Positions 29,118-39,319 of a DNA stretch of 64,000 bases are shown here, piece after piece. Every line of letters starts with the position of its first letter. The first letter of the stretch is position 1. The notes beneath the pieces were generated by a model. It worked only from the letters and a program-made list of their open reading frames with translations, was not told the origin of the DNA and made no database searches. A program made the translations under genes and the position numbers. Source of the stretch: CAWAMR01 sp963783095. GTDB lineage: Bacteria > Planctomycetota > Planctomycetia > Gemmatales > Gemmataceae. The DNA is taken from contig CAWAMR010000004.1 in the NCBI GenBank assembly GCA_963783095.1, positions 124,001-188,000 on the forward strand, given 5' to 3'.

Positions 29118-29537
29118 CCTCGGAACCTCCTCATTTTCGTTGTGCAAGCGGCGTGCCGCGAATTCCTGCTCCACGTTCACGAAGCGTGTGCGAGCACGGC
29201 AGAGGCGGTCGAGTTCTCCTCTATCAACCTGGTCTGACGATTCGCCTGTCACACGCGATGTGTAGACCGTTTCCCAACAAATGGAAAGTCACTTCCTGTC
29301 TTCCGAGAGAAACTCGGCAAAGTCGAAGTCAGAGTCGCGTCCAGATCGAAGTCTCAAATGCATTGTGAGTTTTTGTGCGTTTTTTTGCCACTTGTCAGTT
29401 CGAAAAACGTGCGTAAGAAACGAAATTAGGAACACTTGGACACTTCCGCATTTTACTTTTTTTTCAGATTTCGTTGCGTGATTTGACGCATCTCTCGCAT
29501 TGGGGAGTGAGATACCTTTCGGTTGAGGGGGCTTGTC
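29118..29537. other. Divergent intergenic spacer
   Basis: 420 bases between the channel gene and the kinase gene. An AT-rich segment at about 29370-29475 with long T runs is the most likely promoter region for the kinase gene; no defined operator or small gene is seen. Confidence 0.45.
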
Positions 29538-32500
29538 ATGACGGAACGAGAGATTTTCACCGCTGCACGGGAATTGACGGACCCGGTGAGTCGGAGTGCA
29601 TATCTGGACGGAGCTTGCGGTGCCGATGCCGGGTTGCGGACGCGGGTCGAGGCGCTGCTCCACGCTCACGACCAGCCTGACAGCCTGCTCGACCACCCGC
29701 CGATCCCCGCGCAAGACCCCAATTACGCGGATACTCAGACAATTAGTCACAGGAACGGTGCCGGTGCCGACGACGAAGTGCCGCTCGGGTTCCTGGCCCC
29801 CGCCACCCGCCCCGATGCGCTCGGCCGAATTGGGCACTACGAGGTACTTCAAGTTCTCGGCCAGGGTGGGTTCGGGATCGTCTTCCGGGCATTCGATGAA
29901 GTGCTGCACCGAGTTGTCGCGGTCAAGGTGCTCTCCCCGCAGATGGCCTCCACGTCGCCGGCCCGCAAACGCTTCCTTCGCGAGGCCCGGTCGTCGGCCC
30001 AGGTTCGGCACGAGAATGTGGTGCAGGTCTACGAAGTTGGCGAGCAGCCGTTGCCGTATATTGCCATGGAGTTCATCCCCGGCGAGACCCTGCAACAACG
30101 GCTCAACCGTGTCGGGCCGGTCGAGCCGGCCGAGGTCGTGCGGGTCGGCCGGCAAATCGCCGAGGGACTGGCCGCCGCCCACGCGACCGACCTGATCCAC
30201 CGCGACATCAAGCCGGGCAATGTGCTGCTCGAGGGCGGTGCCCAGCGGGTAAAGATCACCGACTTCGGACTGGCCCGCGCTGCCGACGACGCCAGCATTT
30301 CGCAGAGCGGGCTTATCGCCGGCACGCCGATGTACATGGCTCCGGAGCAGGCCAAGGGGGAGAAGCTCGACCAGCGGGCCGACCTCTTCAGCCTCGGCAG
30401 CGTGCTCTACCAGATGGCGGCCGGCCGACCGCCGTTCCGGGCCAACGGCGCGGTGGCTGTACTCAAGCGCGTGGCCGAGGACCAGCCTCGCGACATCCGC
30501 GAGATTACCCCGGAAACGCCGCAATGGCTGTGCGACATCATCGCCAAGCTGCACGCCAAAAATCCGGACGACCGCTACCAGTCGGCCCGGGAGGTGGCTG
30601 ACGTGCTCGCCGACTGCGAGGCCCAACTCAAGGCCAACGCCAGGGTGCGGGATTTCTCCCGCATCCCGCAGAGCAAACCCGCAGCAAGAGCGAGCGGCCA
30701 GTGGAAATGGGTCGCAGTAGCAGCTCTGTTGCTTCCCGTCCTTACCTTGGCGCTCACGGAGGCCACCGGTGTCACGCATTTGTTTGGCACCGCAGGACAG
30801 CAGCAACCCCCGCCCGACCGCACAAAGAACGGCGGCGATGTGCCTGGGATACCTTTGCTTCCGCTCACTGCGAACGATCTTCCCCTCGTTTCGGTAGGGC
30901 CGACCGACATGATTCCATTCGCCCGCCCGGACCTTAGTCGCGGACGGTGGGAAGTTCGGGACGGCAAACTCGTTCACCCGGCGAGAGGCGAGGGCGAAAT
31001 TCCTCCCGCGATGCCTCTGGCGGTTCAGGGCCCGGACGAATTCGATCTGGAGGCGGTCTTCGAGCGCACTTCCGGCAACGACTTCCTTGCGTTCGGGATG
31101 TCGGCCCGCGGGCGGCGGTTCGGGGTGCTGCTCGACACAGGAGGAAATTTGGGACGGTGGGCCGGCGTCTCGGACGTGAACGGCGCGTTCACAATCGGGA
31201 ACCCGACGATGCGTAAGGGACCGTGGCTGACCAACGGCCGCCGACACACTTTGCGGTGCGAAGTCCGCGCCTCGGGGATTCGGGCCTGGCTGGACGATCG
31301 CGAGGTGGCCAACTACCGCGACGGGTACGAGGCGCTGTCTGCCAACCCCCTCGGCCTGCCGACGTGGACTCAGTTCTTCCTGCACACCAATGACGACTGC
31401 GCGGTGGTCGTTCATAAACTCATCCTGACGCCTTCCCCTCCCTCCTCGGAATACACCAACACGCTGGGGATGAAGTTCAAGCTCATCCCGGCAGGCAAGT
31501 TTACAATGGGCTCGTCTCAAGAAGAGATCGACCGTTGCCTCAAGCAGATGCAGGAAGATGATGGGGCAAGACACCGCATACCGAGTGAAGGGCCAGAGCA
31601 TGAAGTGGAGATCACGCAGCCGTTTTACATGGGAACGACCGAAGTCACGGTCGGGCAATTTCGACAATTCGTTGATGAGGTGGGCTACCCGGTCGGTGAT
31701 CCCCGCTGGAAGCTTCCGGGGTTCGATCAGACGGACGAGCATCCGGTGGTCTGGGTTTCGTGGAACAATGCGGTCGATTTTTGCACATGGTTGAGCAAGA
31801 AGGAAAGAAAAAAATACCGGCTGCCAACGGAAGCCGAGTGGGAGTATAGTTGCCGTGCCGGCAAATCGGGGATCGGTACTTCTCCGGCGTCAATGAGGCC
31901 CATTTATGGGAATATGCATGGTACCACAAGAATTCAGGCGAACCGAACGCGCCCGGTGGGCAAGAAAAAACCGAATGATTGGGGCCTTTACGATATGCAC
32001 GGGAATGCGTGGGAATGGTGTAAGGACTGGTACGATGCGGATTATTACAGGAAGAGTCCTGAATCGACCCGCCCGGACGGCGAAAGCGACCATCATGTGC
32101 TTCGTGGCGGGGCGTGGGCCGACGGCCCCGTGTCCGCTGCGGCTCTGCTCATCGCGGCTACATGTCTCCCGGTGACCGTGACAGTCAACTATGGCTTTCG
32201 TGTCGTGCTGGACGTCTCGCCTCCCGCCGGGTTCGGGTCCGAGAGCGGGGCGAAGAACAAAGCCGCAGCGCCGGAAGATCGCTCCGTTCACCGACGCCGA
32301 CGTCCAGCGGATCGCCGCCCTGCCCGCCGACCGAGCAGGTCGAGGAAGTGCGGAAGGAGTTAATGCGGCGCAACCCCGGCTTCGACGGCAAGAGTGGAGC
32401 GCAAGATCGAGGACGGCGTCGTCACGGAATTCAAGATCGTAACCGACAAGGTGACGGACATCGCCCCGATTCGAGTCTTCGGCGCCCTGCGGGTGCTCGA

Positions 32501-33167
32501 TTGCACGCGGTACGTGGGCACAATGCATGGGCCCAACGGGCAATTGGCGGACCTGACGCCGCTCGAGGGAATGAACCTGGCGGGCCTGACGCATCTCAAG
32601 CTTGATCCAGCACGAAGGTGACCGACGCGGGGATGGTCTACTTCAAGGACTGCAAGAAATCTAAGCTATCTCGACCTAGATCTTGCAACGAGGTGACCGA
32701 CGCGGGACTGGCCAACTTCAAGGACTGCAAGGACCTGACGTACCTCGCTCTGACCGGAACGAAGGTGAGCGACGCGGGACTGGCATTTCAAGGACTGCAA
32801 GGACCTGACTCAACCTCAATCTGGCCGGCACGAAGGTGAGCGACGCGGGCCTGGCCCACTTCAAGGACTGCAAGGACCTGACGCACCTCCTTGTCTGGAC
32901 GACGCAGGTGAGCGACGCGGGCCTGGCCAACTTCAAGGGCATGCCGCTGAGGCGATGTTGTGGATTGACGATACCGGCATCACCGACCTGACTCCTCTGC
33001 AAGGCATGCCGCTGGAAGAAATCCGCCTGACCCCGAAGAACATCACCCAGGGCCTGGATATTCTCCGCGACATGAAGAGCCTCAAGACCATCGGCATCGA
33101 CTGGAACCAATCCTGGCCGGCGGCGGAGTTCTGGGAGCGCTACGACAAGGGGGAGTTCAAAAAGTAA
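29538..33167 (+). CDS. Membrane Ser/Thr protein kinase fused to a SUMF1/formylglycine-enzyme-like domain and leucine-rich repeats (frame-disrupted 3' part)
   Basis: The start at 29538 follows GAGGGGG. The kinase domain has glycine loop GQGGFG (108-113), K130, catalytic HRDIKPGN (221-228), DFG (242-244) and APEQ. A transmembrane helix lies near 390-408, so the kinase is cytoplasmic and the rest is outside. A concanavalin/laminin-like beta domain follows at about 460-630, then a SUMF1/EgtB/PvdO domain (NTLGMKFKLIPAGKFTMGSS to LRGGAWADGP). Past about 32270 the reading frame breaks repeatedly, but FTDADVQRIAALPAD, ELMRRNPGFDGK and at least five repeats of about 24 residues of the type TDAGLANFKDCKDL continue to a stop at 33167. 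A signalling receptor is likely; ligand unknown. Confidence 0.75.
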
Positions 33168-33177
33168 GCCGCTGACT

Positions 33178-33970
33178 TCAGAATTCGCCCGTTCCGCGTT
33201 TCGACCACCAGGGCAAAGCCAGGGCTCCGTCCATTTTGACCGTCGCTCCGGTCATGTATTGCGTTCGAGGATCGATGAGGAAAAAGATGCCGTGGGCGAT
33301 CTCATCCGCCGTCGCCAACCGACCCATCGGTGTTGCTTTGCCGGCTTTTTGAAGATTGTCGTCCGTGAAGAATTTCCTTTCGCCGGGAGTATCGGTCCAG
33401 CCTGGGTAGAGAATGTTGACGCGAATACCGTAAGGCAAAAGTTCGAGGGCGGCCGTGCGCCATCTGATCCAGCGCCGCCTTCGCCATGTTGTAGGCCATG
33501 CAGTTTGGAAAAGCGATTTCCGCATGCGGGGAACTTACGATAACGACCCTGCCACCCTGTCCTTGTTCGATCATCACATTCGCGCTCGGCTCGAAGTGCG
33601 AAAGGCACCCCACATCGACACGTCGATTGTTTTGCGGAAACCTGCCATATTTGCCGTTGTGAATGGTTCTCGATCGCTATAGACGGCGGAGGAAACAAAG
33701 ATGTCGATCCGTCCCAACTCCTCAACCGTTTTTTTGGTCATGCCTTCGACCGCACCTTGGTCACTGACGTCGGCTTGCAACAGCAATGCTTTCCTACCCA
33801 GCTTCTGAATTTCCGTTGCCGTTTGTTCCGCCCCTTCGGGCATCGTCAAATAATTGAGGGCTATGTCGGCACCTTCGCGGGCCAGCCGGATTGCGGTCGC
33901 CCTGCCGATTCCGGAGGATGCCCCGGTAATCAGCAGCTACTCTGTTGTGGAGGGGAAATGCTTCAGACAT
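33178..33970 (-). CDS. Short-chain dehydrogenase/reductase (SDR), frame-disrupted
   Basis: The ATG at 33970 gives MSEAFPLHNRVA, which after one indel near 33920 continues LITGASSGIGRATAIRLARE, the NAD(P)-binding TGxxxGIG motif. Further parts are ADVSDQGAVEGM, then VVIVSSPHAEIAF with the catalytic serine, YNMAK with the Tyr/Lys pair, and the C-terminal RVNILYPGWTDTPGE and TGATVKMDGA. At least three more breaks fall near 33610, 33460 and 33440. Classical SDR of about 260 residues, substrate unknown. It converges with the kinase/LRR gene and lies downstream of the FHA gene, from which a terminator separates it. Confidence 0.75.
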
Positions 33971-33989
33971 TTTGGCACCGGAAAAAATC

Positions 33990-34018
33990 AAACCCGGTCT
34001 CACAGAGAAACCGGGTTT
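33990..34018 (-). terminator. Intrinsic terminator of the FHA gene
   Basis: A nine-base perfect stem (AAACCCGGT with ACCGGGTTT) around an 11-base loop, followed on the minus strand by a T-rich tract ending in six T. It lies 28 bases after the FHA stop codon and before the SDR start. Confidence 0.8.
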
Positions 34019-34045
34019 TCGCTGGGTCGTCGTGCAAAAAACCAC

Positions 34046-34462
34046 TCATTCATCATCGCGCGGGCGTTTGGGCTTTGCCAGCCCGGCCTTTTCCAGCAGC
34101 GATTGAGCTCTCATATCCTCATCCTCGGAAAGTTGAGCTTCGAGATTGTCGAAACTCGGTCCGACGAGGTTGTATTGAATCGTATAACGACGGTTGGCAA
34201 TGGCAATCTCATCGCCGGGACGAAGCGGTTTTGGTACTGCCACCCTTGTTCCGTTCACCTTGATACCGTTGGTGCTGCCGAGATCGCGGATGACCCAGTA
34301 GCCGTCTTTGAAGGATAGTTCACAATGCAATCCGGATACGTTGGCAAATTTCAGACAAATATCGCACGACTCCCGTCTGCCCATGGTCAAGACCTTCCGC
34401 GTCAGCGGCACCGGATCACCACCACCTACCGGAACCAATTCGCCGTGGACCTGATACTCCAT
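34046..34462 (-). CDS. FHA-domain protein
   Basis: A 138-residue protein consisting of one forkhead-associated domain (about 25-95) and a charged tail. The phosphothreonine-binding elements are visible: GRRESCDICL, then VSGLHCELSF and the RDLGSTNGIKVNG turn. FHA proteins read out threonine phosphorylation, so it is a candidate partner of a Ser/Thr kinase such as the one encoded at 29538-33167, but they are not cotranscribed. No membrane segment. Confidence 0.9.
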   Translation of the reverse strand: MEYQVHGELVPVGGGDPVPLTRKVLTMGRRESCDICLKFANVSGLHCELSFKDGYWVIRDLGSTNGIKVNGTRVAVPKPLRPGDEIAIANRRYTIQYNLVGPSFDNLEAQLSEDEDMRAQSLLEKAGLAKPKRPRDDE

Positions 34463-34862
34463 CCGATTACCTCGAAAAAATGTTCAAAGGCCATGAAAAA
34501 TGAAGATGTGAACCGACGTAATCCCCAAAAGTCCAAATAATGGATGTAGCTTCGGCAGTCCGTGGGGGGATACCAGCACCAATCCCGCCACAGAATGTCG
34601 GGATTTCGACAAAAAGGACTTGTGGCGAACAAGTCAGAACGATTTCATTCTACCGAATGGAGTCCATTATTATCAACCCTTTGGCTGCGAAGATCGTGGC
34701 AATGCGACCTCGGAAAAAAAACCTGCACATCTTCCGGATGTACAGGTTGGGAGTTTCAGTCAGCCGGATGATCGCTTCAGACGCCTGGAGGCAAAATCGG
34801 AAGCAGGCATCCGTTTTCAGCACGTACGTGAGCCACAGAAACAAATCTACCGGCTACCGCTC
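34463..34862. other. Geneless region upstream of the FHA gene
   Basis: About 400 bases with no convincing gene; open frames here run into the tandem repeat and have no family resemblance. It should contain the FHA promoter. Confidence 0.5.
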
Positions 34863-35017
34863 ACTACGTGCGCGGCTCTTTAGCTCTCGGAGAGCTACCA
34901 CTTACTACGTGCGCGGCTCTTTACCTCTCGGAGAGCTACCGCTTGCTACGTGCGCGGCTCTTTAGCTCTCGGAGAGCTACCGCTTACTACGTGCGCGGCT
35001 CTTTACCTCTCGGAGAG
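34863..35017. repeat. Tandem array of a 41-bp unit, just under four copies
   Basis: Units begin at 34863, 34904, 34945 and 34986, each starting ACTACGTGCGCGGCTC or with one base changed. Each complete unit contains an odd palindrome of the type AGCTCTCGGAGAGCT; alternate copies have CCTCTC in place of GCTCTC. There are no spacers, so it is a minisatellite, not a CRISPR array. Confidence 0.9.
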
Positions 35018-35057
35018 AGCCGACATGGTAAGCGGAAGTCTTTCTCTACCGCTTGCC

Positions 35058-35522
35058 TTATCTCATCGCGGGAGGATTGAGAAGAGGTGGTTGTCCCATC
35101 GGCACATAGTTCTGTGGCCCAAACCCTGTTCCTGGTCCATAGGGCGGTGCATATCCATAACTCGTTTGGGGAAAGAACGGCTGAATGGAATAGCCTCCCA
35201 TTGGCGGAGCATAGTAGGCTCCGGTCATGGGTGCGGGAGTCAGGAAATGAGCGTCATAAGGCCAGTAGTTATACCACGGAGCGGCCTGATAAACCGGCAG
35301 CGTCTGGCCGCTGCGCCGAAAGATGCCCAATATACCACCTCGATGGTTATTATCCATGCCCGAGGCATGAGTCGGTCTGAACGGCCCACCCGGAGGAGCA
35401 ACCGGGGCACCCGGTTGTGAAGTATACCCTGGTGAGTAAGCACCTGGGTCCGGGACTTGTTGTGCCTGCGCCTTTGCGGAGAATGCCGCGAAGGCAAGAG
35501 TTACCAAAACGATTTTATACAT
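35058..35522 (-). CDS. Small secreted Pro/Tyr/Gly-rich protein
   Basis: From MYKIVLV at 35522 the protein has about 154 residues: a signal peptide (cleavage after AQAQ) followed by low-complexity sequence rich in proline, glycine and tyrosine (APPMGGYSIQP, YGYAPPYGPG). No cysteine pattern, no domain recognised. The neighbour at 35716 has the same style, so both may be surface or matrix proteins of the complex planctomycete envelope; this is inference. A further ATG at 35537 is possible. Confidence 0.65.
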   Translation of the reverse strand: MYKIVLVTLAFAAFSAKAQAQQVPDPGAYSPGYTSQPGAPVAPPGGPFRPTHASGMDNNHRGGILGIFRRSGQTLPVYQAAPWYNYWPYDAHFLTPAPMTGAYYAPPMGGYSIQPFFPQTSYGYAPPYGPGTGFGPQNYVPMGQPPLLNPPAMR

Positions 35523-35715
35523 AGCTGATCTCGGCAAGGTTCCAATCCGTTAGATCCGGCGCGCTCCCTGCGAGTGCGCTCAAGAAACAACCGAGGGTAT
35601 ATTCCCGACAAAACTCGACAGTGCCAGATGAAGTCGAGAAAAAGGGGCATGACATAAAGGCCGATGTATGGCGCAGGCAGTCTAAACGGACTTCCTGTCA
35701 TAACCGGCAGGACTA

Positions 35716-36201
35716 TCATCGAATCTGGCTTGGCGGCAGTTGCGGGAAATAACCCGGTGCAGCAGAACCATCGTAGTATTTTGAGGTGGTGGAAGGGGGT
35801 GTCGGTGGATTGTTGAGGACTGCCTCGTTGAAATAAGCAGGCGCTGGGGCATTCAACGCGGTTGGATAGCCGAGTTCGGTGCCTGTCCCATTCCAGGAGT
35901 GAAATCCGTTGATGGTTGCGTTGGGAGTTGGGTAGCCATAGTAGGCGGCAGGATATGCCGGCAAGTAAGTTCCGCAGAAAGGCTGGGGAACAAACATATA
36001 AGCATAGCCCTGGCCACAGTAGGGACCGTAACTATACAGGGGGCCATGAAAATGAATCCAGGCATTCCACCGCAACGCGCATGCCTCCCAGCAGCTAAAC
36101 CCGCGATTGCCCGGGGGGGTCCTCCCATCCGCGCTGGAGGAGCCTGGTACGCTCAAGAAGAAGGTAATACTAATCGCGCTGAGCCAGAGAAGTCGTTTCA
36201 T
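35716..36201 (-). CDS. Small secreted Pro/Tyr-rich protein
   Basis: About 161 residues from MKRLLWLSAISITFF (start 36201), with a signal peptide ending near SSSADG. The mature part begins with GFSCWEACALRWNAWI, contains four cysteines and then becomes tyrosine/proline-rich (YPAAYYGYPTPN). I do not recognise a family. The ORF can be extended upstream to 36246 without a ribosome site. It resembles the protein encoded at 35058-35522 in composition only. Confidence 0.6.
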   Translation of the reverse strand: MKRLLWLSAISITFFLSVPGSSSADGRTPPGNRGFSCWEACALRWNAWIHFHGPLYSYGPYCGQGYAYMFVPQPFCGTYLPAYPAAYYGYPTPNATINGFHSWNGTGTELGYPTALNAPAPAYFNEAVLNNPPTPPSTTSKYYDGSAAPGYFPQLPPSQIR

Positions 36202-36393
36202 AACGTCATTCCTATTGGGAGAAATGCCGAACCGCAGCCTCGGCATTGAGACCGCTCCTTGTCCAGCATCATCAACATTCCCGACAGGAGCCTATTTGAC
36301 CAAGCTTCCACCGCTGAATTGCTTCGAACTTATGGCGGGCTCAATAGGAGAGTTGTAACAATCAGCGCACGTTGCACCTTGAGTGATGCTACA

Positions 36394-39252
36394 TCACTCA
36401 AAATCGACACGAACTCGCAGCAGATCGTTCCCGGCATAATCGATCTTCACGGCATCTCCCTCCGCGCGATACTCCATCATGGAAGCATCGTGTCCATCCA
36501 GCAAAATCGCGCGAACCGGATCGCGAACACAACGCAGTTCTGCGGAGCCGCCGAAGCCGCTGGTTTCCACGAGGGTCAGCACAAACGCTCGTACCGTACC
36601 GTCAACGGGCCGGATGCTGGAGAGGAACAAGTTGGGCGAATCGAGGTGGAAAAGCCAGCCGCTCGGGCCGATGTGAGGCTGCCCCTTCGTCGTAGGCACC
36701 ACCGAGATGGGCGAAATCATCCCGATCGCGGGTTGCACCGGGATCTCCCGGTCGATCGCCAGAGCGAGGTCGAACACTCGACCCTGTTCACCTTCGGGAA
36801 TCAGGATCACATCGAGCATCCGGGAGCCGTGACGCTGGTGGTAAGGTAAGCCGCCGGTGAGAAATATCAGGTTCCTTTTCCCTTCCCGGAGTTCCAGGTA
36901 ATCCGGCGACAATGGACGGGTGTGGTGGGTCTGATGGGCGATGCCGTGAACACTTCGCATCAACACCGCGTGCTCTTCCCGCCAGGCAAAACGAATCCCA
37001 TAGTAAGAGTGCCAGGGATAGCCGGTCGGCAGATGCTTCGGCTCGATCTCGACCCGCATATCCAGCACAGGCCGGCCCAGCCAGGCGCGGAAGCGCTGGC
37101 GAAAAGTTGCCAGCAACTGATTTTGCTCATCGAATAAATCGCCCTCTGTGACAATCTCTCCGAGCGTGCACCTTGAATCGTGATCTCGACGGAACGTGCC
37201 TGCACCCGGCTGCCCGGATTGAAGACGAGTTGCTGCGCAACTCGATTCATCCGCGTTCGCGGATCGCGAAAGGCCCGCAGGCATCCCGTCGCCGGATCGA
37301 TTTCTGCTTCAAAGAATTCATTGCGAACGGTAGTGCCATCGGCGAGGCGCAGACGTGACTTGGGTACTGCCGTACCCGGTTTGCCGACCTTGGGAATCCA
37401 GGCGAAACCCAGCGGCGGCACCTCCGCCACGAGACGGGCCTTGTCGGGGTCGAATTGACCGGCCTTCAAGGGCGTTTCGATGGCGAGCGGGCCGCGTACA
37501 TCATCCAGTTCCAGGGCAATTCGACGAGTGAACGCACACGAATTCAACAAAAGATAGCCGGGCTGATTCTCAGCTGCGCGAATTTGCAGGCGATCGGCAA
37601 GGCGTTCCGACCACTCTTTTTCCAGTGCGGTCAGCGAGTCTGGGCCAGGATCCTGAGTGGTTGCGTCGCCCAGTTTTGCAATCCCGTCCAGTCCCTCAGT
37701 CTCCAGAGCATCCTCGACTTCTCGCAATCTCGCAAGGGATGCCAGTTCAATCTCTGTCGGTGGCGAGGTGTGCAGGGCGCGATAGATGGCAGTCTGCGTC
37801 CAGATTGCATCGATGCGTCGACGCAGCCTGGCATAACGAGGAAAGGCGAGCTTACCGGGTCGGGTCGATGGAGATTGATTCGTTCTTCGAGATAGTCGTT
37901 GAAGAAATCGTCGGCGTTGGCAGGCCCGGTGTAATCTCCCGCGAGCGCTTCGCTAAAATAGCGTGTGAATGTGATCCACTGCCCCAGGACCGGACCAAAC
38001 TTGCTGAGAGTCAACCAATCCTCATAGAGCGGCGAAGCGGATTGCCCCTGGTGCATGAGCAGCGAGTGTCGGTGCCGATCCTGCGTGATGGCTTGATGCA
38101 GACTATAGACCAGATTGAAAAAAGTCTGTGGCGAGTGAGCGGGCAGCGGCATCCGCGTGAAGGCATTGATCGATTTCCCATCCGGTGCCGGCCAGTTCAC
38201 GACAACGGCACGATGATTGGGAATCACCGCATTATCGAAATTGAAGATCAGCGCCTGTTGAAATCCGCAAACTTGCAAAAACTGCGGCGTCTGAGGATGG
38301 AATGCCGTCCGCTTCCGGGCATACACGTTGATCTCGGTGTTCAAAAGCGCCTTCCCGACGGTCCTGCCCTTACGCAAGTTCCACAGTTGCGATTCGACCG
38401 GGAGCAGGGCATCCTCGCGTTCGCGATAGACCCCGCCGACCACCTCCAGCACAGGGGGTTGAGTTTCCGGATCAAGTTTCGCCTTGATCGTAGAGAATTG
38501 ATCGGGCTGCTCGTTTGCGAGTCTCTCGAGCAGTTGGCCGCTGGCCAGCAGATTCAGAGGCAAGCCGTAGGTTAAAGAAGCAGGCAGAGCTGCATCCAGC
38601 CGATCGGGATCGAGAATGGCGAGGTCGAGCAAATAGATGTTGATCGGGTAGAGAACCTCCGCGCTGAAATCAACAGTTTGGCTGCTTCCTGAAGATGATT
38701 GCGAACTTCTTCATCGTTATCCGGTTTGATCTGCGCCTCTACTGCCCGCTGGACGTGTTGCCAGAATTCCTCGACGGCCAGAAGATGTTCGTGCTCCATC
38801 GCGTCGAACAAACATTCGATCATGATGTAGCCGAAGCCGATGGCAAAGAAAGGTCGTATCTTTTCCAGAGGCAGATCCAGAAGTCCGCGTGTTTCCGGAT
38901 CGGCAAAGTGAGCTGATGCCTCGACCGCCTGCTTGAGTTCGGCGAGGGTGCCGGTTCGATCCGCACCGGCACGGAAACGCAGCGCGCCCGACTGCTCGAC
39001 ACGATCCGCCCAGTCGTCCGGCTGGAAGAGCGGCGGTGCTTCCGGAATTGCAAATACATCGCCCGCAGAGGGAAAGTCGTGATCGTAGGAGGAGTCGACT
39101 TTCGGCGGGCCGGCTGCCATCCGCAATAATGCCGGATGCCAGAGAACCGTGTAGCCGCTCAGCCAGGCAGACATCTCGTCTTCATTCAGATAAATCTGAT
39201 GACTGGTTGGCAATCGGTAAGGCGAGAGCAAAAATAAATGACGTTCGCTCAT
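36394..39252 (-). CDS. Large protein with glycoside-hydrolase-38-like C-terminal half (frame-disrupted)
   Basis: Four frames join into a protein of about 950 residues. It starts MSERHLFLLSPYRLPTSHQI at 39252. Breaks lie near 38668, 37855 and 37165, and the coding style is maintained across each. The C-terminal 450 residues resemble the beta-rich C-terminal region of alpha-mannosidases: LLNSCAFTRRIALEL, then PPLGFAWIP, NEFFEAEIDPATGCLRAF and GSRVQARSVEI. I cannot point to a clear GH38 catalytic aspartate in the N-terminal half, which contains WHPALL and SSYDHDFPS. No signal peptide, so it may act in the cytoplasm. Divergent from the TPR gene at 39320, with a 67-base spacer. Confidence 0.6.
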
Positions 39253-39319
39253 AGGATAAGTTTCAAGGCATGTATTCTTCGATAGTTTTGGATATAGTAC
39301 AGAAAAGCTGATCTTACTC

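Noticed and set aside
29289..31742. An 817-residue open frame on the minus strand opposite the kinase gene
   Set aside because: It lies wholly antisense to conserved kinase and SUMF1 motifs, has no family resemblance and arises from the GC-rich codon pattern.
34540..34965. A 141-residue plus-strand open frame
   Set aside because: It reads into the tandem repeats, giving repeated LRARLFSSRRAT-like text, and has no ribosome site or homology-like character.
34863..35017. Possible CRISPR array
   Set aside because: The 41-bp units are directly adjacent with no variable spacers, and no cas gene is near.
36380..36400. Hairpin TGAGTGATG-CTA-CATCACTCA at the end of the GH38-like gene as a terminator
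   Set aside because: It overlaps the stop codon and has no T tract on the minus strand; function cannot be supported.
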